This document shows positions 28,124-35,612 of a stretch of 64,000 nt of DNA, in pieces. Position 1 is the first letter of the stretch, and each line of letters starts with the position of its first letter. A program made the translations under genes and the position numbers. Source of the DNA: F1-80-MAGs062 sp046345315 (lineage in GTDB: Bacteria; Planctomycetota; Planctomycetia; Planctomycetales; Planctomycetaceae); assembly GCA_046345315.1 (NCBI GenBank), contig JBKDKA010000022.1:10310-74309 (forward strand). Reading direction: 5' to 3'. The notes beneath the pieces are model-generated. The model was not told the DNA's origin. It did no database searches and was given only the letters and a program-made list of their open reading frames with translations.

Positions 28124-28462
28124 CGTTTTCTCCTCTTGTGGGGTGCGGGAATTAGTACACTTGTTTAGTGGCACAAGTATTCAGTGTCAAGGATCTCATC
28201 AGCCCCCGATCTTCCGACGCAAGGTCCCAGTGGAAACTGTTCGCAGAATAAGTGGGTCGAACAGACGCGGGACAGGTACCCCCGGAAGTTGCTTTTCACA
28301 TGGACTTCAGACTCTCGGCGGAAGCCAGTCGCGGTTATGTTTTGCATTCGAAAACTCGCGGCACAATGACATCACCCGTCTGTTGAATGGTGTGATTGAG
28401 CGTCTCACGTCACACTTCCGGGATGTCATTCCTGATAACGTGCTCTGACGGGAGACCCCGGT
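28124..28462. other. Intergenic region between divergent genes
   Basis: These 339 bases hold the start region of the SMP-30 gene, then a trace of the CGGGACTGGCTCCC palindrome family (about 28219-28300, GGTCCCAGTGG on the left and GCGGGACAGGTACCCCC on the right). No gene or RNA was recognised. Confidence 0.5.
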
Positions 28463-30397
28463 ATGTCGAACAATGAGTCTTCTGCTGGAGGGAACTCTGT
28501 GACCGACGAACAGTCAATGCGTCGACCGCTGATCCGGTTTGCGATCAAGTTCCTGACGATACTGACGTGTCTGTCCTGCCTGTTGCTTCTTCCGGGAGTG
28601 ACTCAGGTTCGCCACAGGGATGCGCAGGCTTCCGGACCATCGCCAACCAAATCCGCCCAACAGCCAGCGACAGCAGGTGGCGATGAATCAGACACCTCAG
28701 ATGTCGTCATCGTGGGTGCTGGTATTTCCGGGCTGGCTACGGCTCTCGACCTGGGTCGAAGCGGAGTTCAGGTGACCGTTGTCGATATGGCGTCAGTGTT
28801 CGGAGGGCATGCCGTGATGTCTCAGGGCAGTGTCAGTATCGTGGACACACCGGTGCAGAAGTCTGCTGGAATTCAGGATTCGCCGGCGCTGGCCTTCGAA
28901 GATTTCCATCGTTGGGGCGAAGATCCGAAGACAGAATGGGTGCGATACTATGTGGACCATTCTCGCGTCGAGATTTACGACTGGCTGAATGATCTCGGTG
29001 TTCGTTTCTCCGGAGTCGTTGCATCTCAGGGAAACTCCGTACCGCGAGAACATCAGCCGACAGGGCGGGGCATCGGACTTGTCTCACCGATCTATCGTGC
29101 ATGTCTTGAGCTCGACAAAGTTCAGTTTCGATGGAACACCAAAGTCGAACAGCTCATCCGGACCGGTGATCGTATCACTGGTGTGGAAACTCGCGATATG
29201 CGCACCGGAAAGACCGATCAGATTCGTGCTCGTGCCGTCGTTCTGGCGACCGGAGGTTTTCAAAACAATCTGGAGATGGTTCGAAGGTTCTGGCCGGCGG
29301 AGTTCCGATTTCCTGACCGCATCCTGACGGGATCCGGAATCAATTCGGTTGGATTCGGTCATCAGATGGCGGAGTCTGTCGGCGGTCAGCTCTTCTACAT
29401 GGACCATCAGTGGAACTACTATTCCGGCCTGCCCGACCCGAGATATCCCGGGACGAATAAAGGGCTCAATGTTACAAATCTCTACGGAATCCTCGTGAAC
29501 TCCGAAGGACGCCGCTTCGCAAACGACCATGGCTGGGCAAAGGAAGTCATGCCAGCTCTGCTGCGACAGGACAAGGTCACCGTCTGGGTGATCTTCGATG
29601 AAGCGAACCGACATAATTTCATTGTTTCCGGAACCGACTGGGGCGACTTCGATAAGGTCGATCGCCTGATCCTTCAGGATCCGAAACTGGTGAGCCGAGC
29701 TGACACGCTTGAAGAACTTGCGGCCATTGCGGGTTTACCTGCTGACAATCTGACCGCCACGGTGGCGCGGTACAATGAGCTCGTCGAGACCGGCGAAGAT
29801 GCCGACTTCGGTCGTTTTGGTGTCGGCAAGCCGGACTTTTCGAACAGCGCTTCGCCGAAAATTCAGACGCCACCTTACTATGCGATGCAGACATTTCCTC
29901 TCACGCGTAAAAGTATGGGTGGAGTGGCCATTGATCTTCAGGCTCGAGTGGTCAACAGCAAGGATCAGCCGATCCCCGGGCTCTACGCGGTGGGAGAACT
30001 CGCCGGGCTTGCAGGGATCAATGGGAAAGCGGCTCTGGAAGGAACGTTTCTGGGACCATGCATTCTGACCGGGCGAATCGCCGCGCGATCAGTGCTCAAG
30101 GAGCTTCGTCAGTCGACTGCTGAAAACGCAGCAGCCGAGTCTTCTGCAACTTTGTCCGAAACTGGAGCGAGTTCCAGTGGTCAGTCCTGCCTCGATTGTC
30201 ACAGCATGGACAGATTAGAAGAGGAGCCCGAGCCTGGCTTCCGCCATTTCAGTCAGGTGCATCGAGCTGCCATGCAGCGCGGGTTCGACTGCCGACAATG
30301 CCACAGTGAACTGGCTCCGTGGCGCGAGGAGGCTCATCGGATTGACCATCGCAGCCTGACATCGAGCTGCATCCACTGTCACGTTGCGACGGAATAA
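28463..30397 (+). CDS. FAD-dependent fumarate-reductase-like flavoprotein with a C-terminal triheme cytochrome tail
   Basis: The 644-residue protein has a hydrophobic N-terminal segment (about 28-48, signal or anchor), then an FAD_binding_2 domain. It opens DVVIVGAGISGLATALDLGR near residue 80, continues AVVLATGGFQNNLEMV, and closes PIPGLYAVGELAGLAGINGK with an FAD-contact end. After a Ser/Ala-rich linker come three heme c motifs: CLDCH (576-580), CRQCH (610-614) and CIHCH (636-640). His residues nearby could be distal ligands. This is a flavocytochrome c, but the hemes are at the C-terminus, unlike the N-terminal tetraheme domain of Shewanella Fcc3. Export and electron input through the hemes are inferred. 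The substrate (fumarate, urocanate or other) is unknown. Confidence 0.85.
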   Translation: MSNNESSAGGNSVTDEQSMRRPLIRFAIKFLTILTCLSCLLLLPGVTQVRHRDAQASGPSPTKSAQQPATAGGDESDTSDVVIVGAGISGLATALDLGRSGVQVTVVDMASVFGGHAVMSQGSVSIVDTPVQKSAGIQDSPALAFEDFHRWGEDPKTEWVRYYVDHSRVEIYDWLNDLGVRFSGVVASQGNSVPREHQPTGRGIGLVSPIYRACLELDKVQFRWNTKVEQLIRTGDRITGVETRDMRTGKTDQIRARAVVLATGGFQNNLEMVRRFWPAEFRFPDRILTGSGINSVGFGHQMAESVGGQLFYMDHQWNYYSGLPDPRYPGTNKGLNVTNLYGILVNSEGRRFANDHGWAKEVMPALLRQDKVTVWVIFDEANRHNFIVSGTDWGDFDKVDRLILQDPKLVSRADTLEELAAIAGLPADNLTATVARYNELVETGEDADFGRFGVGKPDFSNSASPKIQTPPYYAMQTFPLTRKSMGGVAIDLQARVVNSKDQPIPGLYAVGELAGLAGINGKAALEGTFLGPCILTGRIAARSVLKELRQSTAENAAAESSATLSETGASSSGQSCLDCHSMDRLEEEPEPGFRHFSQVHRAAMQRGFDCRQCHSELAPWREEAHRIDHRSLTSSCIHCHVATE

Positions 30398-30513
30398 ATG
30401 GGGTTCGCACTGTTGACCCTGAGCATGTTCCGTGATCCGGGAGGGCGAAGCTCCTGCTGAGCCGCTTCGACTCTGTCAACGATCAAATGATGTCTGCCCC
30501 TTGGTTACAAAAA

Positions 30514-30605
30514 AGTGTTTTCCAGCCAACAGCACTGGCATAGCCAGTGGCACACAAGCGCTGCCGAAAAGTATCTTTGCGTCAGTCCGGCTGACAATGT
30601 CGCCG
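30514..30605. repeat. MITE-like palindromic element, copy C (one arm missing)
   Basis: The arm CACTGGCATAGCCAGTGGCA at 30533-30555 is present with the adjoining loop (AGTGTTTTCCAGCCAACAG), but the partner arm is gone. Relative to copy G it is in the reverse orientation. The outer end GGCTGACAATGTCGCCG near 30590-30605 matches the tandem copies at 35.3 kb. Confidence 0.75.
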
Positions 30606-30641
30606 TGAAAAGACTGACCGCAGGTTGAACCTGAGCATGTT

Positions 30642-30725
30642 CCGGGAGGGCGAAGCTCCTGCTGAGCCGCTTGCACCAATCGGCATCCCCCATGTTCACG
30701 GCTCGGCAGGAGCCTCGCCCTTCCG
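30642..30725. repeat. Dispersed palindrome, GGGAGGGCGAGGCTCCTGCC family, copy 4
   Basis: The arms at 30642-30669 and 30699-30725 (CGGCTCGGCAGGAGCCTCGC) have a 29-base loop. The half copy at 30437-30464 shares the GAGCATGTTCCG left flank, suggesting local duplication. Confidence 0.85.
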
Positions 30726-30748
30726 AGGATGTCCTGAAGCACATTTCG

Positions 30749-30825
30749 AAACCGGGACAGGCACCCCTGTCGTTGCTGAGTCTGCTGGACAAATATCGCG
30801 TTCGTCGGGAGGCAGTTCCGGTTTT
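30749..30825. repeat. Dispersed palindrome, AAACCGGGACTGGCTCCC family
   Basis: The left arm AAACCGGGACAGGCAC (30749-30764) pairs imperfectly with GGGAGGCAGTTCCGGTTTT (30807-30825). Related members lie at 37712-37793, 48015-48117, about 54010-54030, about 61590-61660 and about 28219-28300. Confidence 0.7.
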
Positions 30826-30859
30826 GAAGCCACCTTTCTGGTTCCCCAGCGGCGAGACT

Positions 30860-31696
30860 TCAGAACACTTCGAGTTCCGCTGCGTTCTCCGGAACAAGTC
30901 CCGTCTGTTTTGCTCGGCGGGATAATTCTCGAAGAGCCATCCTCCCCGTATCTCCGAGCTGCACGGTCCAGTCGTTGACGTACAGATCGACATGCTTCAT
31001 CAGAACATCGTCGTCAAACTCCTGAGCCCATTGTCTCATGGTTGGAAGAGGTCGGTCCGGATCGGCCAGTGCAAACTGGAGTGAGTCGTGGATGACCGCC
31101 TGAACGGTCGAGATCGTTTCTGGTCCCAGTTGACGACGTGCAACAATTCCTCCCAGAGGCAATGGACAGGATGTTTCCTTTTCCCAGCGAGTGCCCAGAT
31201 CTTCAACCAGTCCGAGCCCTTCGTTCTGCCACGTAAACCGTCCCTCATGGATACAGACACCGAAGTCTGCGTGCCCGGATTTCAACTCCGGCATGATGTC
31301 CGAAAACACGGTGTGCCGAATCTGTGTCGTGTGCGGATAGAACAGCTGATAAAGCAGTGCGGCGGTCGTATCGTGTCCGGGACACAATGTAACCTGCGAG
31401 GAACTCGAAGGCCGGTCGCCGGGGCGCGCTGAAAGCAGGAGCGGGCCGACTCCGAATCCCAGCGCCGACCCGGAAGGCAGCACACCCAGCTCCGAAGACA
31501 GCTTCAGTGCCGCATGAAAACTGGTTTTCGCAACATCAAATTCACCTGCGAACAACCGGTCATTCAGCTGCTGGATATCGATCAGCTCAATCTGAAAATC
31601 CAGTCCGCGCCAGTCAACGCTCTTCGTCATCAGTCCATGAAAAGCGAACGTATCATTCGGGCAGGTGGAGATTCCGAGATGGATCGACGTCAACAT
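30860..31696 (-). CDS. mqnD: 1,4-dihydroxy-6-naphthoate synthase (futalosine pathway)
   Basis: MqnD converts cyclic dehypoxanthinylfutalosine to 1,4-dihydroxy-6-naphthoate in the futalosine route to menaquinone. The 278-residue protein is a periplasmic-binding-protein-like fold and carries the MqnD signature start LGISTCPNDTFAFHGLM, then FDVAKTSFHAALKL, GFGVGPLLLSARP and FGVCIHEGRFTW. The fold is shared with MqnA, but the STCPNDTF start and size favour MqnD. Its ATG (31696) directly follows the stop codon of mqnB with no gap, so the two are translated from one message. mqnA, mqnC and mqnE are not in the window. Confidence 0.93.
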   Translation of the reverse strand: MLTSIHLGISTCPNDTFAFHGLMTKSVDWRGLDFQIELIDIQQLNDRLFAGEFDVAKTSFHAALKLSSELGVLPSGSALGFGVGPLLLSARPGDRPSSSSQVTLCPGHDTTAALLYQLFYPHTTQIRHTVFSDIMPELKSGHADFGVCIHEGRFTWQNEGLGLVEDLGTRWEKETSCPLPLGGIVARRQLGPETISTVQAVIHDSLQFALADPDRPLPTMRQWAQEFDDDVLMKHVDLYVNDWTVQLGDTGRMALRELSRRAKQTGLVPENAAELEVF

Positions 31697-32407
31697 TTAC
31701 TCTCCCTCGAATGTGTCATGCTGACTGAGCAGAACGTCCGCCACGGCTGTCAAAGCTCCTTCAATGTTCCACCGGGTCTTGTCCCTGACTCCTGCCACAT
31801 TGGAGATTCCCCGAATGACCGTCAGAGGAGTATCATTCAAACAGCATGCCATCGCGACTGACCACGCTTCCATATCTTCTGCAGCTGCGTCCGGGAACTT
31901 TTTGAGCTTATCGGAAGCGTCCGTCTCGTCTGCCGACGCCGCACAGACCGTAAGAAGCATCAGGCTGCGGTTGTCATCAGCGACTGCAGATGAACCAACG
32001 ACCGCAGATGATCGCTGGAGGCTCTTTCTGAGTGTGATGACGTCTCCGCGGCACTCAATCCCGGTACGATTGATCTCATCCGATTCAGACCACTGGTTCC
32101 AGCCGAGTTCGCTCGCCGTCTTGAACGACGATCCGCTGCCGGCTCCGATCCCGTAACAGCCGATCTGTGAAAAAGACGCGGCCGTTCCAATCGCAAGCCG
32201 CTCGAGGAACGTTCCTGCGATGCCGGCAAGAATGACGCGGCGAGGTTGATGCTGCTGCAACAGCCGAGCAGTGTTGATTCCGGCAGCGATCGGACCGAAT
32301 CCGCAGTTCGCAACGACACTCTGCGTATCTGAAACGAGGTTCTCGATCCGAGGCCGCAGCAGCCTCAGCTCGAACGCCGTCGGAACAAGAACGAGCACCC
32401 TCGTCAT
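31697..32407 (-). CDS. mqnB: Futalosine hydrolase
   Basis: MqnB removes hypoxanthine from futalosine, giving dehypoxanthine futalosine. From ATG 32407 the protein has 236 residues; the frame runs 32 codons upstream, but that part is repeat DNA. It is a nucleoside-phosphorylase-like fold: start VLVLVPTAFELRLLRP, then VANCGFGPIAAGINTARLL, VILAGIAGTFLERLAIG, AAAEDMEAWSVAMAC (the D-M-E substrate-binding motif) and VIRGISNVAG (the catalytic Asp region, here with Asn). The stop codon abuts the start of mqnD, the next enzyme but one in the pathway. A perfect-looking inverted repeat (32458-32526) lies upstream. Confidence 0.9.
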   Translation of the reverse strand: MTRVLVLVPTAFELRLLRPRIENLVSDTQSVVANCGFGPIAAGINTARLLQQHQPRRVILAGIAGTFLERLAIGTAASFSQIGCYGIGAGSGSSFKTASELGWNQWSESDEINRTGIECRGDVITLRKSLQRSSAVVGSSAVADDNRSLMLLTVCAASADETDASDKLKKFPDAAAEDMEAWSVAMACCLNDTPLTVIRGISNVAGVRDKTRWNIEGALTAVADVLLSQHDTFEGE

Positions 32408-32457
32408 CACAACTCTCTGCGTGGCAAAGGATCCGCTCGGCAACCGGATACCAACCC

Positions 32458-32526
32458 AGCGGCACGGAGCAAGCCGTCCGGCGATTTCATGCTGCGGACT
32501 CACCGGAGAGCTTGCGCCCTTCCGCT
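32458..32526. repeat. Palindrome, AGCGGAACGGCGCAAGCCGT family
   Basis: The left arm at 32458-32484 (AGCGGCACGGAGCAAGCCGT and on) pairs with the right arm 32500-32526 with a few mismatches and a 15-base loop. Single-arm relatives lie at 35244-35270 and 48614-48640. It fills the gap between mqnB and the stop of the Gfo/Idh/MocA gene, so it may act as a transcript hairpin for that minus-strand region. Confidence 0.8.
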
Positions 32527-32531
32527 AATTC

Positions 32532-33872
32532 TTAAGCAGTCACCGCTTCAACACCGAATCCATCGCGATAAGTTTTGGTGAGCAGCGTGTTCGCCGGTTC
32601 GTGATTGGTGAATCGAAGAGCAGCAGCGTCCCACTTCAGCTCGGTTCCCGGCAACCTTGCGGCGATGTTGCCCAGCTGAACAGCCTCCGTCAGCGGACCT
32701 GCGTAATGGAATCCGTCGGACGTTCTCTTTCCGGCCAGTACCGCTTCGACCCAGATGTGCCAATGGCTGCCACCCGGGATCTCCGGGATCGCGTAGGATT
32801 CAAACTTCTTCTGCGGGTAAAGTGATGGCATCCCGACATGCGGAAGCAGCATCACTCCTTCTTCTCCGATAAACAGCGACCCGTTCGGCGGCAGTTCCAT
32901 GCCGTCCGGCAGCTGAGCCAGCTCACGAGGCGGTTTCAGACCACCATCGCGCCAGATGACTCGGATTGAACTGCCGCTCGTTCTGGCAGTGCCCGGAAAG
33001 TCGAACGTAATTGTTTCTGCCCCTGGCCAGACTTCCTGATTCGTACCGGCATGTTCCGCACGAATCGACGTCGGTGCCGTCAGTTCCAGAGCGCCAAACA
33101 CCGGATCCAGAATATGGCATCCGAAATCACCCATGGCTCCTGAACCGAAATCCTGCCAGTCACGCCAGTTGAATGCGTGGTATGCCTTTTCGGCGAACGG
33201 CCGCACTGGAGCTGCTCCCAGCCAGAGATCCCAATTCAGATTCACTGGAACCGGCGCCTCCGGTGGACGCTCAGTGAATCCGCTGTGCTGACGACCGCTG
33301 ACGCCGACCCACGAATGCACTTCCTTGACTTTGCCGATGGCACCATTGTGAATCAGCTGAACACCGCGACGATACTCAGCGTTGGAATGAATCTGGTTGC
33401 CCATCTGAGTGATCACGCCGGCCTTGTCGGCCATCAGGCGCATCTGGCGAGCTTCCCACACGGTGTGCGTCAGTGGTTTCTGGCAGTAGATGTGCTTGCC
33501 CATTTTCATGGCCATCATGGCAATGGGAGCATGCATATGGTCGGGAGTGGACACGATCACAGCATCGATCGACTTGCCGATGTCAGCAAACATCTGGCGA
33601 TAGTCAGCGAAGTGAGTGACTCCCGGAAACGCGGCATCGACCTTTTCGAAGCGATTGCTGTCAACATCACAGAACCCCACAAACCGGACGCCTGCATGAC
33701 TCCCCACACTGGACAGATCCGCCCAGCCCATTCCGTTGACGCCAACGCAGGCGACATTGAGCTGACTGGCTCGAGTTGCGGCGCAAAGAACAGCAGGAGC
33801 AGCCATTGCAGCTCCGCAGGCAGCGGTGCTCTGAGCAATGAAACTGCGGCGAGTCGTTTTTCCGGAGGCCAT
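32532..33872 (-). CDS. Tat-exported Gfo/Idh/MocA family oxidoreductase
   Basis: From ATG 33872 the protein has 446 residues; the open frame extends 35 codons upstream, but the Tat signal decides. The N-terminus TTRRSFIAQSTAACGAA is a twin-arginine signal. The Rossmann domain follows (LNVACVGVNGMGWADL, FVGFCDVDSNRFEK, IDAVIVSTPDHMHAPIAMMA) with the family's EKPL-like motif as GKHIYCQKPLTHTVWEAR. The C-terminal beta-sheet domain contains DFGCHILDPVFGALEL. Such Tat-exported, NAD(P)-dependent oxidoreductases are abundant in planctomycetes and often act on sugars or inositols. The Tat route suggests folding with cofactor before export. The substrate is unknown. Confidence 0.93.
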   Translation of the reverse strand: MASGKTTRRSFIAQSTAACGAAMAAPAVLCAATRASQLNVACVGVNGMGWADLSSVGSHAGVRFVGFCDVDSNRFEKVDAAFPGVTHFADYRQMFADIGKSIDAVIVSTPDHMHAPIAMMAMKMGKHIYCQKPLTHTVWEARQMRLMADKAGVITQMGNQIHSNAEYRRGVQLIHNGAIGKVKEVHSWVGVSGRQHSGFTERPPEAPVPVNLNWDLWLGAAPVRPFAEKAYHAFNWRDWQDFGSGAMGDFGCHILDPVFGALELTAPTSIRAEHAGTNQEVWPGAETITFDFPGTARTSGSSIRVIWRDGGLKPPRELAQLPDGMELPPNGSLFIGEEGVMLLPHVGMPSLYPQKKFESYAIPEIPGGSHWHIWVEAVLAGKRTSDGFHYAGPLTEAVQLGNIAARLPGTELKWDAAALRFTNHEPANTLLTKTYRDGFGVEAVTA

Positions 33873-34003
33873 AGCGGAGACTTTCGGCGGGTTGTGAAAC
33901 GGGAGTACGGTTTCCTGATGATATCGCGTCTGATCGCCTGCACAACTGATTCCCGGGAAACTACCCCGGCGGCGCACAATTTCAAACTGCCATCAGCCGC
34001 AGT

Positions 34004-34085
34004 GTGTGACAAGCAATGCGCAGGCACACCGATGCAAAGCGACGATAGTGTCCGGGAAGGTGTGCCTGCGCTTCGCTGGTCACAC
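34004..34085. repeat. Palindrome, GTGTGCCTGCGCTTCGCTTG family
   Basis: The left arm at 34004-34030 (GTGTGACAAGCAATGCGCAG and on) pairs with 34059-34085 (three mismatches) around a 28-base loop. One-armed relatives are at about 22870-22900 and 23158-23187. A short direct repeat, CTGATTCCCGGGAAACTACC-like, flanks it at 33946-33969 and 34095-34117. Confidence 0.75.
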
Positions 34086-34156
34086 CCTACAGACCTGATT
34101 ACCGGGAAACTCCCCCGTATAAAGCGACCCGGAATACTGACGAATCGTTGCCAGCC

Positions 34157-35188
34157 TCAATGTTTCTGACGGAGCTGCTCCGCCACTTCGATCGCAAAAT
34201 ACGTCAGAATCCCGTCCGCACCGGCTCGCCGAAAGCACATCAGGCTTTCCATCATCGCTGCTTCCCGATTCAGCCAGCCATTCGCTGCAGCAGCACAGAT
34301 CATGGCGTATTCGCCGCTGACCTGATAAGCAAACGTCGGTACTCCAAACTCCATCTTCACTCGGCGAACGATATCCAGATACGGCATGCCGGGTTTGACC
34401 ATGACCATGTCGGCACCTTCACTGATATCCAGAGCCACTTCCCGAACGGCTTCGTCGGTGTTCGCAGGATCCATCTGGTACGTGCGTTTGTCACCGGAAC
34501 CCAGATTCTTTGCAGAACCGACAGCATCCCGAAACGGTCCGTAAAACGCAGACGCGTACTTCGCTGCATAGGACATGATCTGAACGTTCTGATGTCCGGC
34601 GGCATCGAGTGCTCGACGGATCACACCAATCCGACCATCCATCATGTCAGAAGGAGCAATGATGTCGCAGCCCGCATTGGCCTGAACGACCGCCTGGCGG
34701 CAGAGCGCATCGAGTGTCTCATCGTTGACGACGTAGTTGTCACGGACGAGCCCGTCCTGACCATGACTCGTGTACGGATCCAGAGCAACGTCTGCCACGA
34801 GTCCGACCGAAATGCCGGCTTCCCGCACAGCTCGGATCGCTCGACAGATCAGATTCTCCGGATTGCGTGATTCCTCTCCGTCAGGTGTTTTCTTCTGCAG
34901 AGGAGTCACCGGAAAAATTGCAACAGCCGGAATCCCCAGATCCACGGCTTTTCGTACCTGTTCGACAAAGAGGTCGATGGAATATCGCGAAACACCCGGC
35001 ATCGAAGCAACGGGTTCCGACGTGTTTCGTCCTTCAATTACAAACGCCGGCCAGATCAGATCATCAGCCGACAATCGAGACTCCCGGACCATTCGACGCG
35101 ACCAGTCTGTGCGTCGGTTCCGCCTCATGCGCGTCTGCGGAAACCCCGGAAACCCAGCATTCTCTGTCATCTTTGATTCATCAGTCAT
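34157..35188 (-). CDS. hemB: Delta-aminolevulinic acid dehydratase (porphobilinogen synthase)
   Basis: HemB joins two 5-aminolevulinate molecules into porphobilinogen, the second common step of heme and tetrapyrrole synthesis. The 343-residue protein has the family signature, with the Schiff-base Lys region as DMVMVKPGMPYLDIVRRVK and the second Lys in SYAAKYASAFYGPFRDAVGS. It also has VADVALDPYTSHGQDG, where the zinc-binding Cys of zinc-type enzymes is replaced by Ala and Asp. This points to a magnesium-dependent or zinc-independent type. ATG 35188 is preceded by AAAGGA, and ATG 35170 is also possible. Neighbours are not tetrapyrrole genes. Confidence 0.95.
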   Translation of the reverse strand: MTDESKMTENAGFPGFPQTRMRRNRRTDWSRRMVRESRLSADDLIWPAFVIEGRNTSEPVASMPGVSRYSIDLFVEQVRKAVDLGIPAVAIFPVTPLQKKTPDGEESRNPENLICRAIRAVREAGISVGLVADVALDPYTSHGQDGLVRDNYVVNDETLDALCRQAVVQANAGCDIIAPSDMMDGRIGVIRRALDAAGHQNVQIMSYAAKYASAFYGPFRDAVGSAKNLGSGDKRTYQMDPANTDEAVREVALDISEGADMVMVKPGMPYLDIVRRVKMEFGVPTFAYQVSGEYAMICAAAANGWLNREAAMMESLMCFRRAGADGILTYFAIEVAEQLRQKH

Positions 35189-35599
35189 CGGGATTCAGCC
35201 GTCCTTTATTCAGCTGCATAATCAAGACATCGTGTAAAAAACAGCGGAACGGCGCAAGCCGTCCGGTGAAGCAAAACACCGCCACTGGCTATACCAGAGT
35301 TCTCGAACCAACAGCACTGGCATAGCCAGTGGCACACAAGAATCACATCTCGTCTTTCATCATTTCCTGACTGACAATGCTCTCGCCGTCCGGTGAAGCA
35401 AAACACTACCAATGGCTATCCCAGAGTTCTCGAACCAACAGCACTGGCATAGCCAGTGGCACACAAGAACCACCTCTCGTCTTTCATCATTTCATGACTG
35501 ACAATGCTCTCGCCGTCCGGTGAAGCAAAACACCGCCACTGGCTATGCCAGGTTTTCGAACCAACAGAAAACACTGGCATAGCCAGTGGCACACAAGAA
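35189..35599. other. Intergenic tandem-repeat region
   Basis: All but the first ~55 bases belong to the tandem array at 35258-35612, preceded by one arm of the AGCGGAACGGCGCAAGCCGT family (35244-35270). No gene was recognised. Confidence 0.75.
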
Positions 35600-35612
35600 T
35601 CACATCTCGTCT
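35258..35612. repeat. Tandem array of 127-bp units made of MITE-like element copies D-F
   Basis: The units start at 35258, 35385 and 35512, each with GCCGTCCGGTGAAGCAAAAC, giving two full 127-bp units and one of about 100 bp. Each unit contains the pair (CGCCACTGGCTATACCAG-like) and CACTGGCATAGCCAGTGGCA, then ACACAAGAATCACATCTCGT and TCATCATTTC-TGACTGACAAT. Unit 2 has a disrupted left arm (ACCAATGGCTATCCCAGAG). The third unit's end supplies the last codons and stop of the exonuclease gene at 35600. Confidence 0.9.

Larger units (their letters stand above)
30398..30859. other. Repeat-rich intergenic region between convergent genes
   Basis: These 462 bases hold a half copy (30437-30464) and a full copy (30642-30725) of the GGGAGGGCGAGGCTCCTGCC palindrome family, one truncated MITE-like element (30514-30605), and a CGGGACTGGCTCCC-type palindrome (30749-30825). 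No gene was recognised. Confidence 0.75.

Noticed and set aside
35258..35612. Possible CRISPR array
   Set aside because: Units are 127 bp, adjacent without unique spacers, and no cas genes are near.
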